A DNA stretch of 64,000 bases from Paraburkholderia kirstenboschensis (GCF_904848585.1 NZ_CAJHCR010000005.1:469577-533576); one strand, 5' to 3'. Positions 43,823 through 53,047 are shown, counted from the first letter of the stretch. Numbers and translations: made by a program. Notes: generated by a model not told the origin, from the sequence alone.

Positions 43823-44275
43823 ATGAACACCCATATCGACAAGGCAGCAGACGCCAGCAAGCCAACTGGCCCGAGCGGGCCGCGTACCGCCGAATCGCAC
43901 AATGACCGCTCACACGACAGCACGGTCGACACCGACGGCAAGAACCACGAAGCCGCGCGCATTGCGGGCCAGAGTCCCATCGCAGTCGACGAAATCACCA
44001 CCAGCAACGCGTCGCTCGACAACAGCGTGCCGGAAGCGCTCGACGGCATGGCCGGATTCGATAGCCGCGTGGGCGGCAATCACCTGCTGCTCGCGCTCGA
44101 ACCGGGCTACACGGTAATCGACAAAGGGATGTTCGAACCGCAGGCGCTCCATTCGACCGATGAACTGTTCGACTATTCGCGCCCCAGCGAAAACCGCCAT
44201 CATCGCGGCCGCATTCATTACGCCCTTAATCATTTGCGACCCACACGCGTGATCGAAATAGAGCGCGTGAAATAA
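43823..44275 (+). CDS. Conserved hypothetical hydrophilic protein
   Basis: 150-residue soluble protein. The first ~55 residues are Asp/Ser/Thr/His-rich and probably disordered; the C-terminal part (DGMAGFDSRVGGNHLLLALE, GMFEPQALHSTDELFDY, NRHHRGRIHYALNHL) looks folded. No family recognised. The ATG at 43823 was chosen over 43817 because AAGGAG then has 7-base spacing. Confidence 0.7.
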   Translation: MNTHIDKAADASKPTGPSGPRTAESHNDRSHDSTVDTDGKNHEAARIAGQSPIAVDEITTSNASLDNSVPEALDGMAGFDSRVGGNHLLLALEPGYTVIDKGMFEPQALHSTDELFDYSRPSENRHHRGRIHYALNHLRPTRVIEIERVK

Positions 44276-44482
44276 TCTGTCGATTTGCACTTTCGTTTGA
44301 ATCTGGACGAAGGCCGATTTGTCGGTGGATATCAAAGCGCGCATTGTTTAAATACATGCGCGTTTTTTATCGCCTGTCGTTGATTAGAAACCGACGGTTG
44401 CAAGACCTGCTCCCCGCTACGGCTTTTTGTGCTGTCCGACGCGGCGCACAATCGTTGCACATCAAACTCAATGGAGCGGCAA

Positions 44483-45088
44483 ATGAAAAAGATCGTCGTG
44501 ATCGGCGCCACGGGCACGCTGGGCCAGGCAGTCAGTGAGGCGCTGAAGGCTCGCCACGAAGTCATTGAAGTAGGCGCTACGCGCGGCCAGTATCAAGTGG
44601 ACAGCACCGATCCAGCGAGCGTCGAGCGGCTCTTTCGCGAACTCGGCAAGGTGGATGGCGTCGTCACCGCGACAGGCAAACTGCATTTCGGCCCGCTCGA
44701 GCAAATGAGCAGCGAACAGTTCTGGGTCGGCCTGCGCGACAAACTCATGGGACAGATCAACGTCGTGCTGGCGGCGCAGAACTACGTGAACGACGGCGGC
44801 TCGTTCACGCTGACGAGCGGCATCGTCGGCGACGAGCCGATTCGCGAGGGCGCGAATGCGACGACCGTCAATCTCGCTCTCGAAGGTTTTGTGCGCGGCG
44901 CGGCGATCGAATTGCCACGCGGTATCCGCATCAATGTAGTGAGTCCGACTGTGCTGACCGAATCAATGGGCGCCTACGGGCCGTACTTTCGCGGCTTCGA
45001 GCCGGTCAGCGCGCAACGCGCCGCACAAGCGTATTTACGCAGCGTGGAAGGCGCGCAGACGGGCCGCGTCTATCGCGTCGGCTACTGA
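44483..45088 (+). CDS. Short-chain dehydrogenase-like protein lacking the YxxxK dyad
   Basis: 201-residue Rossmann-fold protein of the SDR superfamily. NAD(P)-binding GATGTLG near the N-terminus, TSGIVGDEPI at the usual catalytic Ser, and the C-terminal INVVSPTVLTES. In the position of YxxxK the sequence reads ATTVN (before LALEGF), so both Tyr and Lys are absent. Similar short SDR-like proteins exist in Proteobacteria. It may be a weak or non-canonical reductase or a regulatory protein. GGAG lies 7 bases before the ATG. Confidence 0.85.
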   Translation: MKKIVVIGATGTLGQAVSEALKARHEVIEVGATRGQYQVDSTDPASVERLFRELGKVDGVVTATGKLHFGPLEQMSSEQFWVGLRDKLMGQINVVLAAQNYVNDGGSFTLTSGIVGDEPIREGANATTVNLALEGFVRGAAIELPRGIRINVVSPTVLTESMGAYGPYFRGFEPVSAQRAAQAYLRSVEGAQTGRVYRVGY

Positions 45089-45119
45089 GCGCCCCACTTC
45101 GCGAGACGCATTGCGCCGC

Positions 45120-46046
45120 TCAACGCTTCTGTTCCTTCACGCGCGAGACGATCTGTGTGGGGCTCACGAACTGCAGCGCGATCAACACCCAGACCAGCGT
45201 GATCGCCATGTAGATCATCGCCATGGCGTCGATGGATTGCGGCGCGCGCACGCCGGTTGAAAACACCGCGTAGTACAACGCGACCACGAGCGTCTGCGTC
45301 GCGGGCCCTGCCGTGAAGAATGTCAGTTCGAACATGCCGATGGTGCGCACCAGCACCAGAAGCGCCGCGGCCAGCATGCCGGGCACGAGCAGGGGCAGCA
45401 GCACGTAGCGGAAATAACGGAACGTGTTCGCGCCGAAAATGCGCGCAGCCGCTTCGAGATTCGGATCGATCTGCTCGATGAACGGCGTCATCACGAGAAT
45501 CACGAACGGCAGCGCGGGCACGAGATTCGCAAGTATCACGCCGCTCAGCGTGCCGGCGAGACCGATCTTGTACATCACGGTCGCCATCGGAATGCCGTAC
45601 GTGACGGGCGGCACCATCAACGGCAAGAGGAAGATCAGCATCGCAATGCGCTTGCCGCGAAACTGCACGCGCGCGAGCGCATATGCCGCCGGCACGCCGA
45701 GCAGCACCGACAGCAGCACGACAGCGCCGACTACTTCGACCGTCACCCACAACACGCTCGCCAGCTGGAAATCGCTCCACGCCTGCGCATACCAATGCAG
45801 CGTGAAGCCCTGCGGAAGCAACGTGCCGAACCAGCGCGTCGCGATCGAATTGACCGCTACCGTGGCGATCAGCAGCACGACGTTGGCAAGGAAAAACACC
45901 ATCGCGCCCCACACGATCACGCGCCACACGCGGCCCGGCACGCTCGCACGCTGCTTTACGCGCCTCGGCTCGCGTGCGTCGTCGCCCTGCTGTTTCGATT
46001 CGGACGCGGACCATGAAGCCGGCGCGCCGCCACGCTCGGTCGTCAT
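45120..46046 (-). CDS. ABC transporter permease (PotC-like)
   Basis: 308-residue inner-membrane permease with about six segments; the EAA motif region is EAAARIFGANTFRYFRYVLLPLLVPG. The first ~35 residues are charged and cytoplasmic. Last gene of the importer set; it overlaps the stop of the partner permease by one base (TGATG). Family imports polyamines, iron, phosphonates or sugar acids; the neighbouring lactonase and aldolase suggest an organic acid. Confidence 0.9.
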   Translation of the reverse strand: MTTERGGAPASWSASESKQQGDDAREPRRVKQRASVPGRVWRVIVWGAMVFFLANVVLLIATVAVNSIATRWFGTLLPQGFTLHWYAQAWSDFQLASVLWVTVEVVGAVVLLSVLLGVPAAYALARVQFRGKRIAMLIFLLPLMVPPVTYGIPMATVMYKIGLAGTLSGVILANLVPALPFVILVMTPFIEQIDPNLEAAARIFGANTFRYFRYVLLPLLVPGMLAAALLVLVRTIGMFELTFFTAGPATQTLVVALYYAVFSTGVRAPQSIDAMAMIYMAITLVWVLIALQFVSPTQIVSRVKEQKR

Positions 46047-46933
46047 CAGCCTTTGCCTCCAGTTGCAGGGCCGCTGTAGAAGAAGCGGCGCGCGCCAAGC
46101 ATGGCCGCGACCACCACCAGTTGCACGAAGCCCATCACCATCGCAATCGCGGATGCGAGCGAATAGTCATAACTTTCGAAAGCGGCTTCCGCTGCGGCAA
46201 TCGACATCACGCGAGTCGGCCCGGCGGGCGCGCCAAGCAGTACTGCCGATGGAAACACCGAAAACGCCTGCACGAACGAGAGGCAGGCGGCCATCGTCAA
46301 ACCGGGCACCAGCAGCGGCAAATAGATGCGGCGAAACTGCTCCCAAGGACTTGCGCCAAGCGTCGCGGCGGCGCTCGCGAGCGTCGGGTCGATGCCGGTC
46401 ACGTACGACAGCGTCAATAGAAACGCGAACGGAAATCCGGACACGATCAGCGAGATCAGCACGCCCCAGAAGTTATGCGTGAGCCGCACTTCGCTCGTAT
46501 AGAGATGCATGCCTTGCAGTGCCTGCGGAAACCAGCCGTTGGGTCCGAAGTAAGTGAGCATGCCGTCGGCGATCAGCACCGTGCCGAGCGTGACAGGAAT
46601 GACCAGTAACGTGGTCACGAACTTCTGATACCGCGAATGCCGGCGCAACGCGAATGCGACGGGCACCGACACACCAACGTTGATCAGCGTGGCCGGCACG
46701 GCCAACTTCAGCGTGACGATGATGGTGGGCCACATCGACGTGTCGGTGAAGAACGTCAGATAGTTGGCCCATGCACTGCCGCCGTTCATCGGCCGGAACG
46801 ACAGCGCGAGACCGTACGCGAACGGATAGATGAACAACGCGACGATGAAGAGCAACGCCGGCGTGACGAGCCACGCCTTGCTATCGCGCTGCGCTGCTGG
46901 CGCGACAGGCGCTGACGGCATGGGCGTGCTCAT
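46046..46933 (-). CDS. ABC transporter permease (PotB-like)
   Basis: 295-residue permease partner. It starts with a short cytoplasmic tail (MSTPMPSAPVAPAAQRDSK), then about six segments; the EAA region is ASAAATLGASPWEQFRRIYLPLLVPG. Overlaps the ATPase stop by 4 bases and the next permease start by one, so the three are coupled. Confidence 0.9.
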   Translation of the reverse strand: MSTPMPSAPVAPAAQRDSKAWLVTPALLFIVALFIYPFAYGLALSFRPMNGGSAWANYLTFFTDTSMWPTIIVTLKLAVPATLINVGVSVPVAFALRRHSRYQKFVTTLLVIPVTLGTVLIADGMLTYFGPNGWFPQALQGMHLYTSEVRLTHNFWGVLISLIVSGFPFAFLLTLSYVTGIDPTLASAAATLGASPWEQFRRIYLPLLVPGLTMAACLSFVQAFSVFPSAVLLGAPAGPTRVMSIAAAEAAFESYDYSLASAIAMVMGFVQLVVVAAMLGARRFFYSGPATGGKG

Positions 46934-48009
46934 GCCGCCTCTGCGTCATAGACGAGCGTGCGCGAAGGCGGCACACGCAAGCTGATATGTTGTCCCTCGA
47001 CGAACTCGCCCGCGACGCGTGCCCACAAATCGCCGAACGCGGTCTTCACGCGCAGCAGCGAACTATTGCCGCCGTATTCGACGACGGTCACTAGCGCGTC
47101 GAACGCATTCTCGGCTCCGGGCGCCGTGCGTTCCATGTCCTCCGGGCGCAGCGCCACGCTTACACGCTTGCCGTTGAAGCCTGCCATCGGCGTGCCGATC
47201 AGACGCACACCGTTCGCACTCACCGCGACGCCTTCGCCTTGCATGCCTTCGAGCGTGAATTCAGCGACGTTGCGATAGCCCATGAAACGCGCGACATGCA
47301 GATTCTGCGGGCGCGTATAGACCTCTTTCGGCGTGGCGACCTGCTGCACGACGCCCTCTCTCATCACGACGATGCGGTCGGCCATCGAAAGCGCTTCGTC
47401 CTGGTCGTGCGTGACGTACAGCGTCGCGCGTTCGAGTTGGCTATGAATGCGGCGGATTTCAGCGCGCATCTCGATGCGCAACTTGGTGTCGAGATTCGAC
47501 AGCGGCTCGTCCATCAGAATCAGCGGCGGCTCGATCACAATCGCGCGCGCAATCGCCACGCGCTGTTGCTGACCGCCCGACAGTTGGCCGGGCAGCTTGC
47601 GCTCATGGCCGACCAGTTGCACGAGTTGCAATGCCTCCCGCGCGCGCCGCATGATTTCGCTTTTGCCGACGCCGCGCATCTTCAGGCCGAAGCCGACGTT
47701 GTCGAGCACGCTCATATGCGGGAACAGCGCGTAGTTCTGAAACACCATGCCGAAGCCGCGCTTTTCCGGCGGCAACACATCGATACGCTTGTCATCGAGC
47801 CAGATGCCCCCTCCGCTCAGCGGCTGCAAACCGGCGATGCAGTTCAGCGCCGTCGACTTGCCGCAGCCTGAAGGCCCGAGCAACGCGATGAATTCGCCGC
47901 GCCGGATGTTCAGATCGAGCCCCTCCAGCGCGGCGATCGACTGGCCTTCCGCATTCGTGAAACTGCGGCTCACCGAGTCGAGCCGCAACTGTTCGAAGTG
48001 ATGCTTCAT
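46930..48009 (-). CDS. ABC transporter ATPase (PotA-like)
   Basis: 359-residue ATPase with Walker A GPSGCGKST, signature LSGGQQQR, Walker B LILMDEPLSNLD and switch His YVTHDQDEA. C-terminal TOBE-type regulatory domain from about residue 280 (VSVALRPEDMERT). The ATG at 48009 (MKHHFEQLRL) was preferred over the in-frame ATG at 48039. 75 bases separate it from the binding-protein gene. Confidence 0.93.
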   Translation of the reverse strand: MKHHFEQLRLDSVSRSFTNAEGQSIAALEGLDLNIRRGEFIALLGPSGCGKSTALNCIAGLQPLSGGGIWLDDKRIDVLPPEKRGFGMVFQNYALFPHMSVLDNVGFGLKMRGVGKSEIMRRAREALQLVQLVGHERKLPGQLSGGQQQRVAIARAIVIEPPLILMDEPLSNLDTKLRIEMRAEIRRIHSQLERATLYVTHDQDEALSMADRIVVMREGVVQQVATPKEVYTRPQNLHVARFMGYRNVAEFTLEGMQGEGVAVSANGVRLIGTPMAGFNGKRVSVALRPEDMERTAPGAENAFDALVTVVEYGGNSSLLRVKTAFGDLWARVAGEFVEGQHISLRVPPSRTLVYDAEAA

Positions 48010-48084
48010 GGCGGTTCCCTGATGCGCGTGACGCGTCACGCGCGAGTCGCACTCGCACGAGTGGGCGCGGCTATCCGGCCTCGG

Positions 48085-49254
48085 CTATTTCGTCTTTTGA
48101 GCGCCGACTTCCGTGTCCCATTTCCTGAAGGCGGCGACCATCGCGGCTGCATTGAGCGGCAACACGTGCGGGCGTTCCGCCAGCAGCTTCGCGTACTCGG
48201 GCCGCCCGTACTTCTTCAGGACTTCCTGGCTATGCGCGGGGGCCTGCTCGACGGTGACGCCCTTGATCGCCGGACCCGGATAGAAGTAACCGTCGTCGTA
48301 AGTCATGGCCTGCTGCGCGGGCTCGAGCATGAAATTCATCAGCTTGTAGAGCACGTCGAGCTTTTCCTTCGGTACGCCCTTGGGAACCACCATGTAGTGC
48401 GCGTCGTTCACCCACGTCATGTTGTCGAACGCCTGCACGCGGAAATCGGCAGGCACGATGCCGAGCGCGCGCGGATTGATGTCCCAGCCCGTTACCGTCA
48501 AGGTCATGTCGCGCGTGCCTTCGCCCAACTCCTTCATCACCGCGGACGTGCCGCCCGGATAGTAAGGAATGCATTCGTTCAGCTGCTTGAGGAAGGCCCA
48601 GGTCTTGTCCCAACCGTTGATGGGGTCTTGCGGATTCTTGTCGCCGAGCACATAGGGCAAGCCCATCAGGAACGTGCGGCCCGGTCCCGAGTTCGCGGGT
48701 CGCGCGTAGATCAGCTTGTCCGGATGCGCCTTGCACCATTGCAGCAGTTGCTCGGGCGTTTTCGGCGGATCGCTGACCTTGGCGGGGTTGTATTCGAGCA
48801 GCGGCCCGGCAGGCATATACGCGACCTCCAGACCGTAGCCTTGCGCCAGCTCCTGCATCTTGCGCGGGCCAGGCGCGTATTTGTCGAGCACGCCGGGGAA
48901 TTGCGCCGCGTTGTCGGGCAGCAGTTTGGTCCACAGGTTCTGTTCGATGCCGGCTGCGAGTGCGTCGGTGCCGGTCAGTACCAGGTCGATGTCGGAGCGG
49001 CCGGCGCCCTGCATAGCCTTGATCTTGCCGGGCAATTGCGGGGCGGGCGCATTCGTGTAGGTGATATTCGCGACGAGGTTCGGGTACTTCGCTTTGAACG
49101 CCTCGAAGCCGGCGCGCGTAAGTTGGAGATCGCCGGCTACGTCGACGATATTGAGTGTGACCGGATCGGCCGCATGCGCAGCCGAGCCGAATGCGGCGCT
49201 CGCCGCGAGACATACCGACACCAGCCTGAGCGCCAACCTGTGCGGAACAGTCAT
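48085..49254 (-). CDS. ABC transporter periplasmic substrate-binding protein
   Basis: 389-residue extracellular binding protein. Signal peptide residues 1-28 (hydrophobic LVSVCLAASAAFGSA, cleavage after AHA). Mature part in the spermidine/iron-type (type-2) fold (VTLNIVDVAGDLQLTRAGFE, TYTNAPAPQLPGKIKAMQ, DIDLVLTGTDALAAGI). Belongs with the ATPase and two permeases downstream. The specificity cannot be read directly; the sugar-lactone and aldolase genes suggest a sugar acid. Confidence 0.9.
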   Translation of the reverse strand: MTVPHRLALRLVSVCLAASAAFGSAAHAADPVTLNIVDVAGDLQLTRAGFEAFKAKYPNLVANITYTNAPAPQLPGKIKAMQGAGRSDIDLVLTGTDALAAGIEQNLWTKLLPDNAAQFPGVLDKYAPGPRKMQELAQGYGLEVAYMPAGPLLEYNPAKVSDPPKTPEQLLQWCKAHPDKLIYARPANSGPGRTFLMGLPYVLGDKNPQDPINGWDKTWAFLKQLNECIPYYPGGTSAVMKELGEGTRDMTLTVTGWDINPRALGIVPADFRVQAFDNMTWVNDAHYMVVPKGVPKEKLDVLYKLMNFMLEPAQQAMTYDDGYFYPGPAIKGVTVEQAPAHSQEVLKKYGRPEYAKLLAERPHVLPLNAAAMVAAFRKWDTEVGAQKTK

Positions 49255-49522
49255 TGCGTCTCCTCGCTTCTTGGTATGAAGTCCGCCGGTCGACTGCGCC
49301 GGGCGTCTCGTTCAACCACTGCAACATAGCGAAGCGGAACAGCCGATGTCAAGCAAATACTCTTGCTCGCGTTTTCCCCGACATGCTGGGCATTTTCGCC
49401 CGAAGGCCTTTGGCCTCAATGATTTGGCGCGCTTGTATAGGAGGGCAAACCCCGAGCCGCCCAACGTGCAATAAGCGCTTGTCAGGCAACTATCGCGGAC
49501 CGCTCGCAGCCAAAGCCCGCGA

Positions 49523-50461
49523 TCAACCGCCGGGTACGCCCTGCGTGTTCACATATAGCGAATAAAGGCCGTGGCTCGCCGCCATAAATAGCCGGTTGCG
49601 ATGACGTCCGCCGAAGCACACGTTCGCGCAGCGCTCCGGCAACGCAATATGGCCGATCGGCTCGCCCTGCGGTGTAAAGACGCGCACGCCGTCGAGTTCG
49701 TCGGTGCCCATACCCCAACCGCACCACAAATTCCCGTGGACGTCGACGCGAAAGCCATCCGGCGTGCCGGGGCCCGCGTCGATCAGCACGCGGTTGTTCG
49801 ACAGCGCGGCGCCGTTGCCGTCGACGTCGAAAGCGCGAATCTTGCGCGGCTCGCCTCGCGATTCGACGATATAGAGCACGGACTCGTCCGGCGAGAACGC
49901 AAGGCCGTTCGGTCCGAGAATGTCGTCGGCGACTACGCTCACCTCGCCTGACTGGGCGTCGATCCGGTACACGCACGCCGGCAGTTCCGACTCCTGCTGC
50001 TCGCCTTCGTAGAAGCCGTCTATGCCGAACGTCGGATCGCTGAACCAGATCGAACCATCCGATTTGACGACGACGTCGTTCGGCGAATTGAAACGCTTGC
50101 CGCGATAGCGATCGGCGAGCACGGTAATCGAGCCGTCGTATTCGGTGCGGGTAACCCGGCGCGTCAAATGCTCGCAACTCACGAGGCGGCCTTGCCGGTC
50201 GCGCGTATGGCCGTTGGCATTGTTCGACGACTGACGGAACGTGCTGACCGTGCCGCCCGCTTCGTCCCAACGCAGGATGCGGTCGTTGGGGATATCGCTC
50301 CACAGCAGATAGCGGCCGTCGCCGAACCAGACCGGCCCTTCCGACCAGCGCGCGCCTTGATACAGACACTCGACGGACGCTGATGCAAGCGTCAGCGACT
50401 TGAAGCGCGGATCGAGCACGCGCACGGAAGGATCGGGATAGCGTCGGCTGTGGTCGGTCAT
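49523..50461 (-). CDS. SMP-30/gluconolactonase family protein
   Basis: 312-residue six-bladed propeller lactonase that hydrolyses sugar lactones. Metal ligands: Glu in ARWSEGPVWFGDG, Asn in RFNSPNDVVVKSD and Asp in GPGTPDGFRVDV. Start at 50461, 7 bases after the aldolase-family stop, so the two are coupled. A 268-base gap separates it from the binding-protein gene downstream; it holds only a small GGCC-type hairpin near 49400-49425, and I see no promoter or gene there. Confidence 0.92.
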   Translation of the reverse strand: MTDHSRRYPDPSVRVLDPRFKSLTLASASVECLYQGARWSEGPVWFGDGRYLLWSDIPNDRILRWDEAGGTVSTFRQSSNNANGHTRDRQGRLVSCEHLTRRVTRTEYDGSITVLADRYRGKRFNSPNDVVVKSDGSIWFSDPTFGIDGFYEGEQQESELPACVYRIDAQSGEVSVVADDILGPNGLAFSPDESVLYIVESRGEPRKIRAFDVDGNGAALSNNRVLIDAGPGTPDGFRVDVHGNLWCGWGMGTDELDGVRVFTPQGEPIGHIALPERCANVCFGGRHRNRLFMAASHGLYSLYVNTQGVPGG

Positions 50462-50468
50462 GCTGCCT

Positions 50469-51422
50469 CTATCTGGTTGGATTAATTGGTGCGGACACGC
50501 GCGCGTGTTCTCTTTCAAGCGCGAGCAACGCATGCGCCGCGTCGGCGATCTTCGCATGATGTTCGGGCGGCGTCGAACTGAGTAAAGGCAACATCGGCCC
50601 CATGTCGGCGATCTTCGAGAACGTGACCGCGTCGTGCAGCACCCGGATCAGCGAGATGTCGTCGCGCAAGGTTTCGAGCGGCAGGAAGGCGTCGTAAAGA
50701 CGTTGTGCGGTGTCGCTGTCACCGGTTTTCGCAGCGTGCAGCAACGCCGTGACCATGTGAGGCGCAATACAGCCAGAGCCGGTTGTCCATGCCGCGAGGC
50801 CGAACTCGCGCAGATGCACGAGCGCCGGGCGCTCGCCCATGCCGGACACGATCTTGCCCGCCGGCACGTGTTGCAGCAAGCGCCGCAGGTAGGGATCGTC
50901 GGCGGGATTCTGGCGGACGATCGCATACTTCACCGCGAGCAGCGTGCCCCGCTCGACGAGGCGCGCCAGCGTCTCCACCTCCACATAGTCTTCGCTTTTG
51001 ATGTACAGCGTGAGCGGGATGCCCGCCGCGTCGACAATCCGGGTAAGACCCGCTTCAACGCCCTCCGACGTCGTAAAGCCGGCGAGCGGCAGCACCATTG
51101 CCGTGCGATAGCGGGTCTGCGCGAGGATACGCGCCTGATCGAGCATCTTTCCGTAGTCCGGCCCGATTGCCGGGATCACGCGCGTGCCGGGGCCCGCGGC
51201 ATCGGCCAGCAAATCGAGTAAATCGCGATACTTGCTGACGGCTGTGTGATAGAGGTTCGCGTTGCCGCCATAGAGCAGTGTGCGTACGCCGCCTGCTTCG
51301 ATATGGCGGATCAGCGTGGCATTCTGGTCGGCGTCGAGTGCATGGTCTGCGCGGCGTGCCAGTGGCGGCACGGCCATGACCGAGGCCGCGAGTTCGCGGT
51401 CGTCAAACGGAGATTCGTTCAT
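50469..51422 (-). CDS. Dihydrodipicolinate synthase-family aldolase/dehydratase
   Basis: 317-residue class I TIM-barrel enzyme. The Schiff-base Lys is at about residue 165 (TLLAVKYAIVR), with the proton-relay Tyr in LTLYIKSEDY. Members act on 2-keto-3-deoxy sugar acids or hydroxy-keto acids as well as on DHDPS chemistry; the catabolic context argues for the former. First gene of the operon: a 19-bp perfect palindrome overlaps its predicted promoter. Start at 51422 (MNESPFDDRE). Confidence 0.9.
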   Translation of the reverse strand: MNESPFDDRELAASVMAVPPLARRADHALDADQNATLIRHIEAGGVRTLLYGGNANLYHTAVSKYRDLLDLLADAAGPGTRVIPAIGPDYGKMLDQARILAQTRYRTAMVLPLAGFTTSEGVEAGLTRIVDAAGIPLTLYIKSEDYVEVETLARLVERGTLLAVKYAIVRQNPADDPYLRRLLQHVPAGKIVSGMGERPALVHLREFGLAAWTTGSGCIAPHMVTALLHAAKTGDSDTAQRLYDAFLPLETLRDDISLIRVLHDAVTFSKIADMGPMLPLLSSTPPEHHAKIADAAHALLALEREHARVSAPINPTR

Positions 51423-51471
51423 CAGGCGGACACCGGAGTAGAAGTAGCGTCTACGGTAGCATCCGCCCGGA

Positions 51472-51490
51472 AAAGTTGTCAAACAACTTT
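51472..51490 (-). promoter_or_regulatory. GntR/FadR-type operator upstream of the catabolic operon
   Basis: Perfect dyad AAAGTTGT-CAA-ACAACTTT (8-bp arms, 3-bp spacer), 50 bases before the aldolase ATG. It encloses TTGACA on the minus strand, a good -35 element. The TTGT-N3-ACAA core fits FadR-subfamily GntR operators, and a GntR/FadR gene lies at 53835-54524. Confidence 0.6.
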
Positions 51491-51861
51491 GTATCCGCGA
51501 ATTGACAAACCGACGCGTCCGACAAAAATGTTGAGGCGCCTCGGGAGGCTTTTTGTATGACAATAGAAGAATAAGCGCCATTCGCGCTAAGCGGTGATTT
51601 ACGCAGTAGAACCCAACAGGCCCAGTTAAGACAGGGCATGGCGAATGGAGTGGTTTTGCCTGTTTATTTGGCATTCGCGGAATGCGACGTGAGGGAAATG
51701 CATGAGCGAAGCCGAACCCCTTGCCGCTAGGGGATTACGGCGTTGTTCGCGGTATGCGTAAATTCCGGGAGGGTGAATGCCCGCGTCAGGTTTATTCACG
51801 CCCGGTTAAACGCGGGTTAAAGGCTGCGTATAGAGCGGACGGCCCCGCTTGCAAAACAATT

Positions 51862-51887
51862 TTTAGTGATAGATTGTCCGCACTAAA
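51862..51887 (+). promoter_or_regulatory. Inverted repeat upstream of braR
   Basis: Perfect 7-bp arms TTTAGTG / CACTAAA with a 12-base spacer. The position relative to braR would suit a regulator site. It does not resemble the lux box at 53048. Confidence 0.35.
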
Positions 51888-51953
51888 GCAGTCACACATA
51901 AAAACCTGCGCAAATAACCACAAAGGCTATTTGCGAGTCTGAGAGAGTGGAAA

Positions 51954-52682
51954 TTGGCGCTACATTTTATCGAGCAGATGGCACCGCTACTGGACGCCGC
52001 CGACGAAGCGGAATGGTTTGGCGCGGTCGCGGGTCTCGCGGAGAGTTGGGGATTCGACCGGCTTCTGATCGCAATGCTTCCGCGCCCAACCATCAGGCTC
52101 GAAGACGCTTATATTCGCAGCACGTACGCACCCGCGTGGCGCCGTACCTACGACGAGCAGGGCCTCGTGCATATCGACCCAACGGTCGCACATTGCGCGA
52201 CACGCTCCACGCCGCTAGTGTGGTCGCCGGAAATTTTCACGACCGCTCCGCAGCAGTCCATGTACGAAGAAGCGCGCGCCCACGGTTTGCGCGCCGGCGT
52301 GACACTGCCGATTCACGGCCCGAATCAGGAGGCCGGCATGATGTGCTTCGTGAACGACGCCAATCCGACGGACACCTTCTGGCGTCATATCGACGTGGTG
52401 TTGCCGAATCTGGTGCTACTGCGTGATCTCGTGATCGACACCAGTCAGCGCCATTTGCAAACGCACACGCAGACTTTATTGCCCAAGCTGACGCCGCGCG
52501 AACGCGAGTGCCTTCAATGGACCGCGCGCGGCAAATCCACGTGGGAGATTTCCCATATCCTGAACTGTTCGGAAGCCGTGGTGAACTTCCACATGAAGAA
52601 CATCAGGACCAAACTCGGCGTGAATTCGCGACGCGCAGCAGCCGTGATCGCGACACAACTGGGGCTTATTGACCCGGGTTGA
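51954..52682 (+). CDS. braR: LuxR-family quorum-sensing receptor (BraR-like)
   Basis: 242-residue AHL-responsive regulator. N-terminal autoinducer-binding domain (about 1-165: YIRSTYAPAWRRTYDEQGL, IDPTVAHC, LVWSPEIF, GVTLPIHGPNQEAGM), carrying the conserved Trp/Tyr/Asp/Pro residues of AHL pockets. C-terminal GerE HTH (about 175-235: LTPRERECLQWTARGKSTWE, VNFHMKNIRTKLGVNSR). The start is uncertain: a TTG at 51954 after a GAGAG stretch, or the ATG at 51978. Convergent with rsaL (17-base 3' overlap) and upstream of the synthase gene, matching the known Paraburkholderia braR-rsaL-braI order. Confidence 0.88.
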   Translation: MALHFIEQMAPLLDAADEAEWFGAVAGLAESWGFDRLLIAMLPRPTIRLEDAYIRSTYAPAWRRTYDEQGLVHIDPTVAHCATRSTPLVWSPEIFTTAPQQSMYEEARAHGLRAGVTLPIHGPNQEAGMMCFVNDANPTDTFWRHIDVVLPNLVLLRDLVIDTSQRHLQTHTQTLLPKLTPRERECLQWTARGKSTWEISHILNCSEAVVNFHMKNIRTKLGVNSRRAAAVIATQLGLIDPG

Positions 52683-52983
52683 GCAATGCCGCGGCGTCGC
52701 GGCTGTGAAGCACCCGCTCGGCGCGGCCGAGGTCGGCGTCGGAAACGGTTTTCGTGAAGTACAGGCCCAGCAGGATTGAGACGGGCGCCGGGATTTCCGC
52801 ACCGGACTCAAAGCGGCTGCCGCGCGACTGCGTGACGCCGAAGCGAGCCCAGAAGCGGCGCTGGCTTTCTTTTTTCTTTTTGCGGTACGCGATGATCAAC
52901 ACCCGGTCTACCGCCGTGGACGGCTCCGCCGAACGCGTTTGAAGACCGGTTTGCGGTTGCCAGTGATTGTCTAGATGTTCCAT
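52666..52983 (-). CDS. rsaL: RsaL-like quorum-sensing repressor
   Basis: 105-residue small DNA-binding protein. A predicted HTH lies in the centre (SQRRFWARFGVTQSRGSRFE), with an RsaL-like C-terminus (ILLGLYFTKTVSDADL). RsaL limits AHL production by binding next to the lux box of the synthase promoter. Located between braR and braI, divergent from braI; the shared lux box at 53048-53069 lies 65 bases upstream of its ATG. Assignment is from both sequence character and locus order. Confidence 0.82.
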   Translation of the reverse strand: MEHLDNHWQPQTGLQTRSAEPSTAVDRVLIIAYRKKKKESQRRFWARFGVTQSRGSRFESGAEIPAPVSILLGLYFTKTVSDADLGRAERVLHSRDAAALLNPGQ

Positions 52984-53047
52984 TTTGGTGTCCCGTCGGT
53001 TGAGTGCTGTTTCTGTCTCAAATTCTCCGATATCCGATAAGCATGCA

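Larger units (their letters stand above)
51423..51953. other. 531-base divergent region between the aldolase gene and braR
   Basis: Contains the palindrome at 51472-51490 (aldolase side) and an inverted repeat TTTAGTG-N12-CACTAAA at 51862-51887 (about 67 bases before the braR start). Small open frames in it (for example 51721-51942) show no coding-like composition. No RNA gene recognised. Confidence 0.4.

Noticed and set aside
51721..51942. 73-codon open frame before braR
   Set aside because: No Shine-Dalgarno sequence, no recognisable composition or motif, and it ends before the braR start in another frame; it lies across the inverted repeat at 51862.
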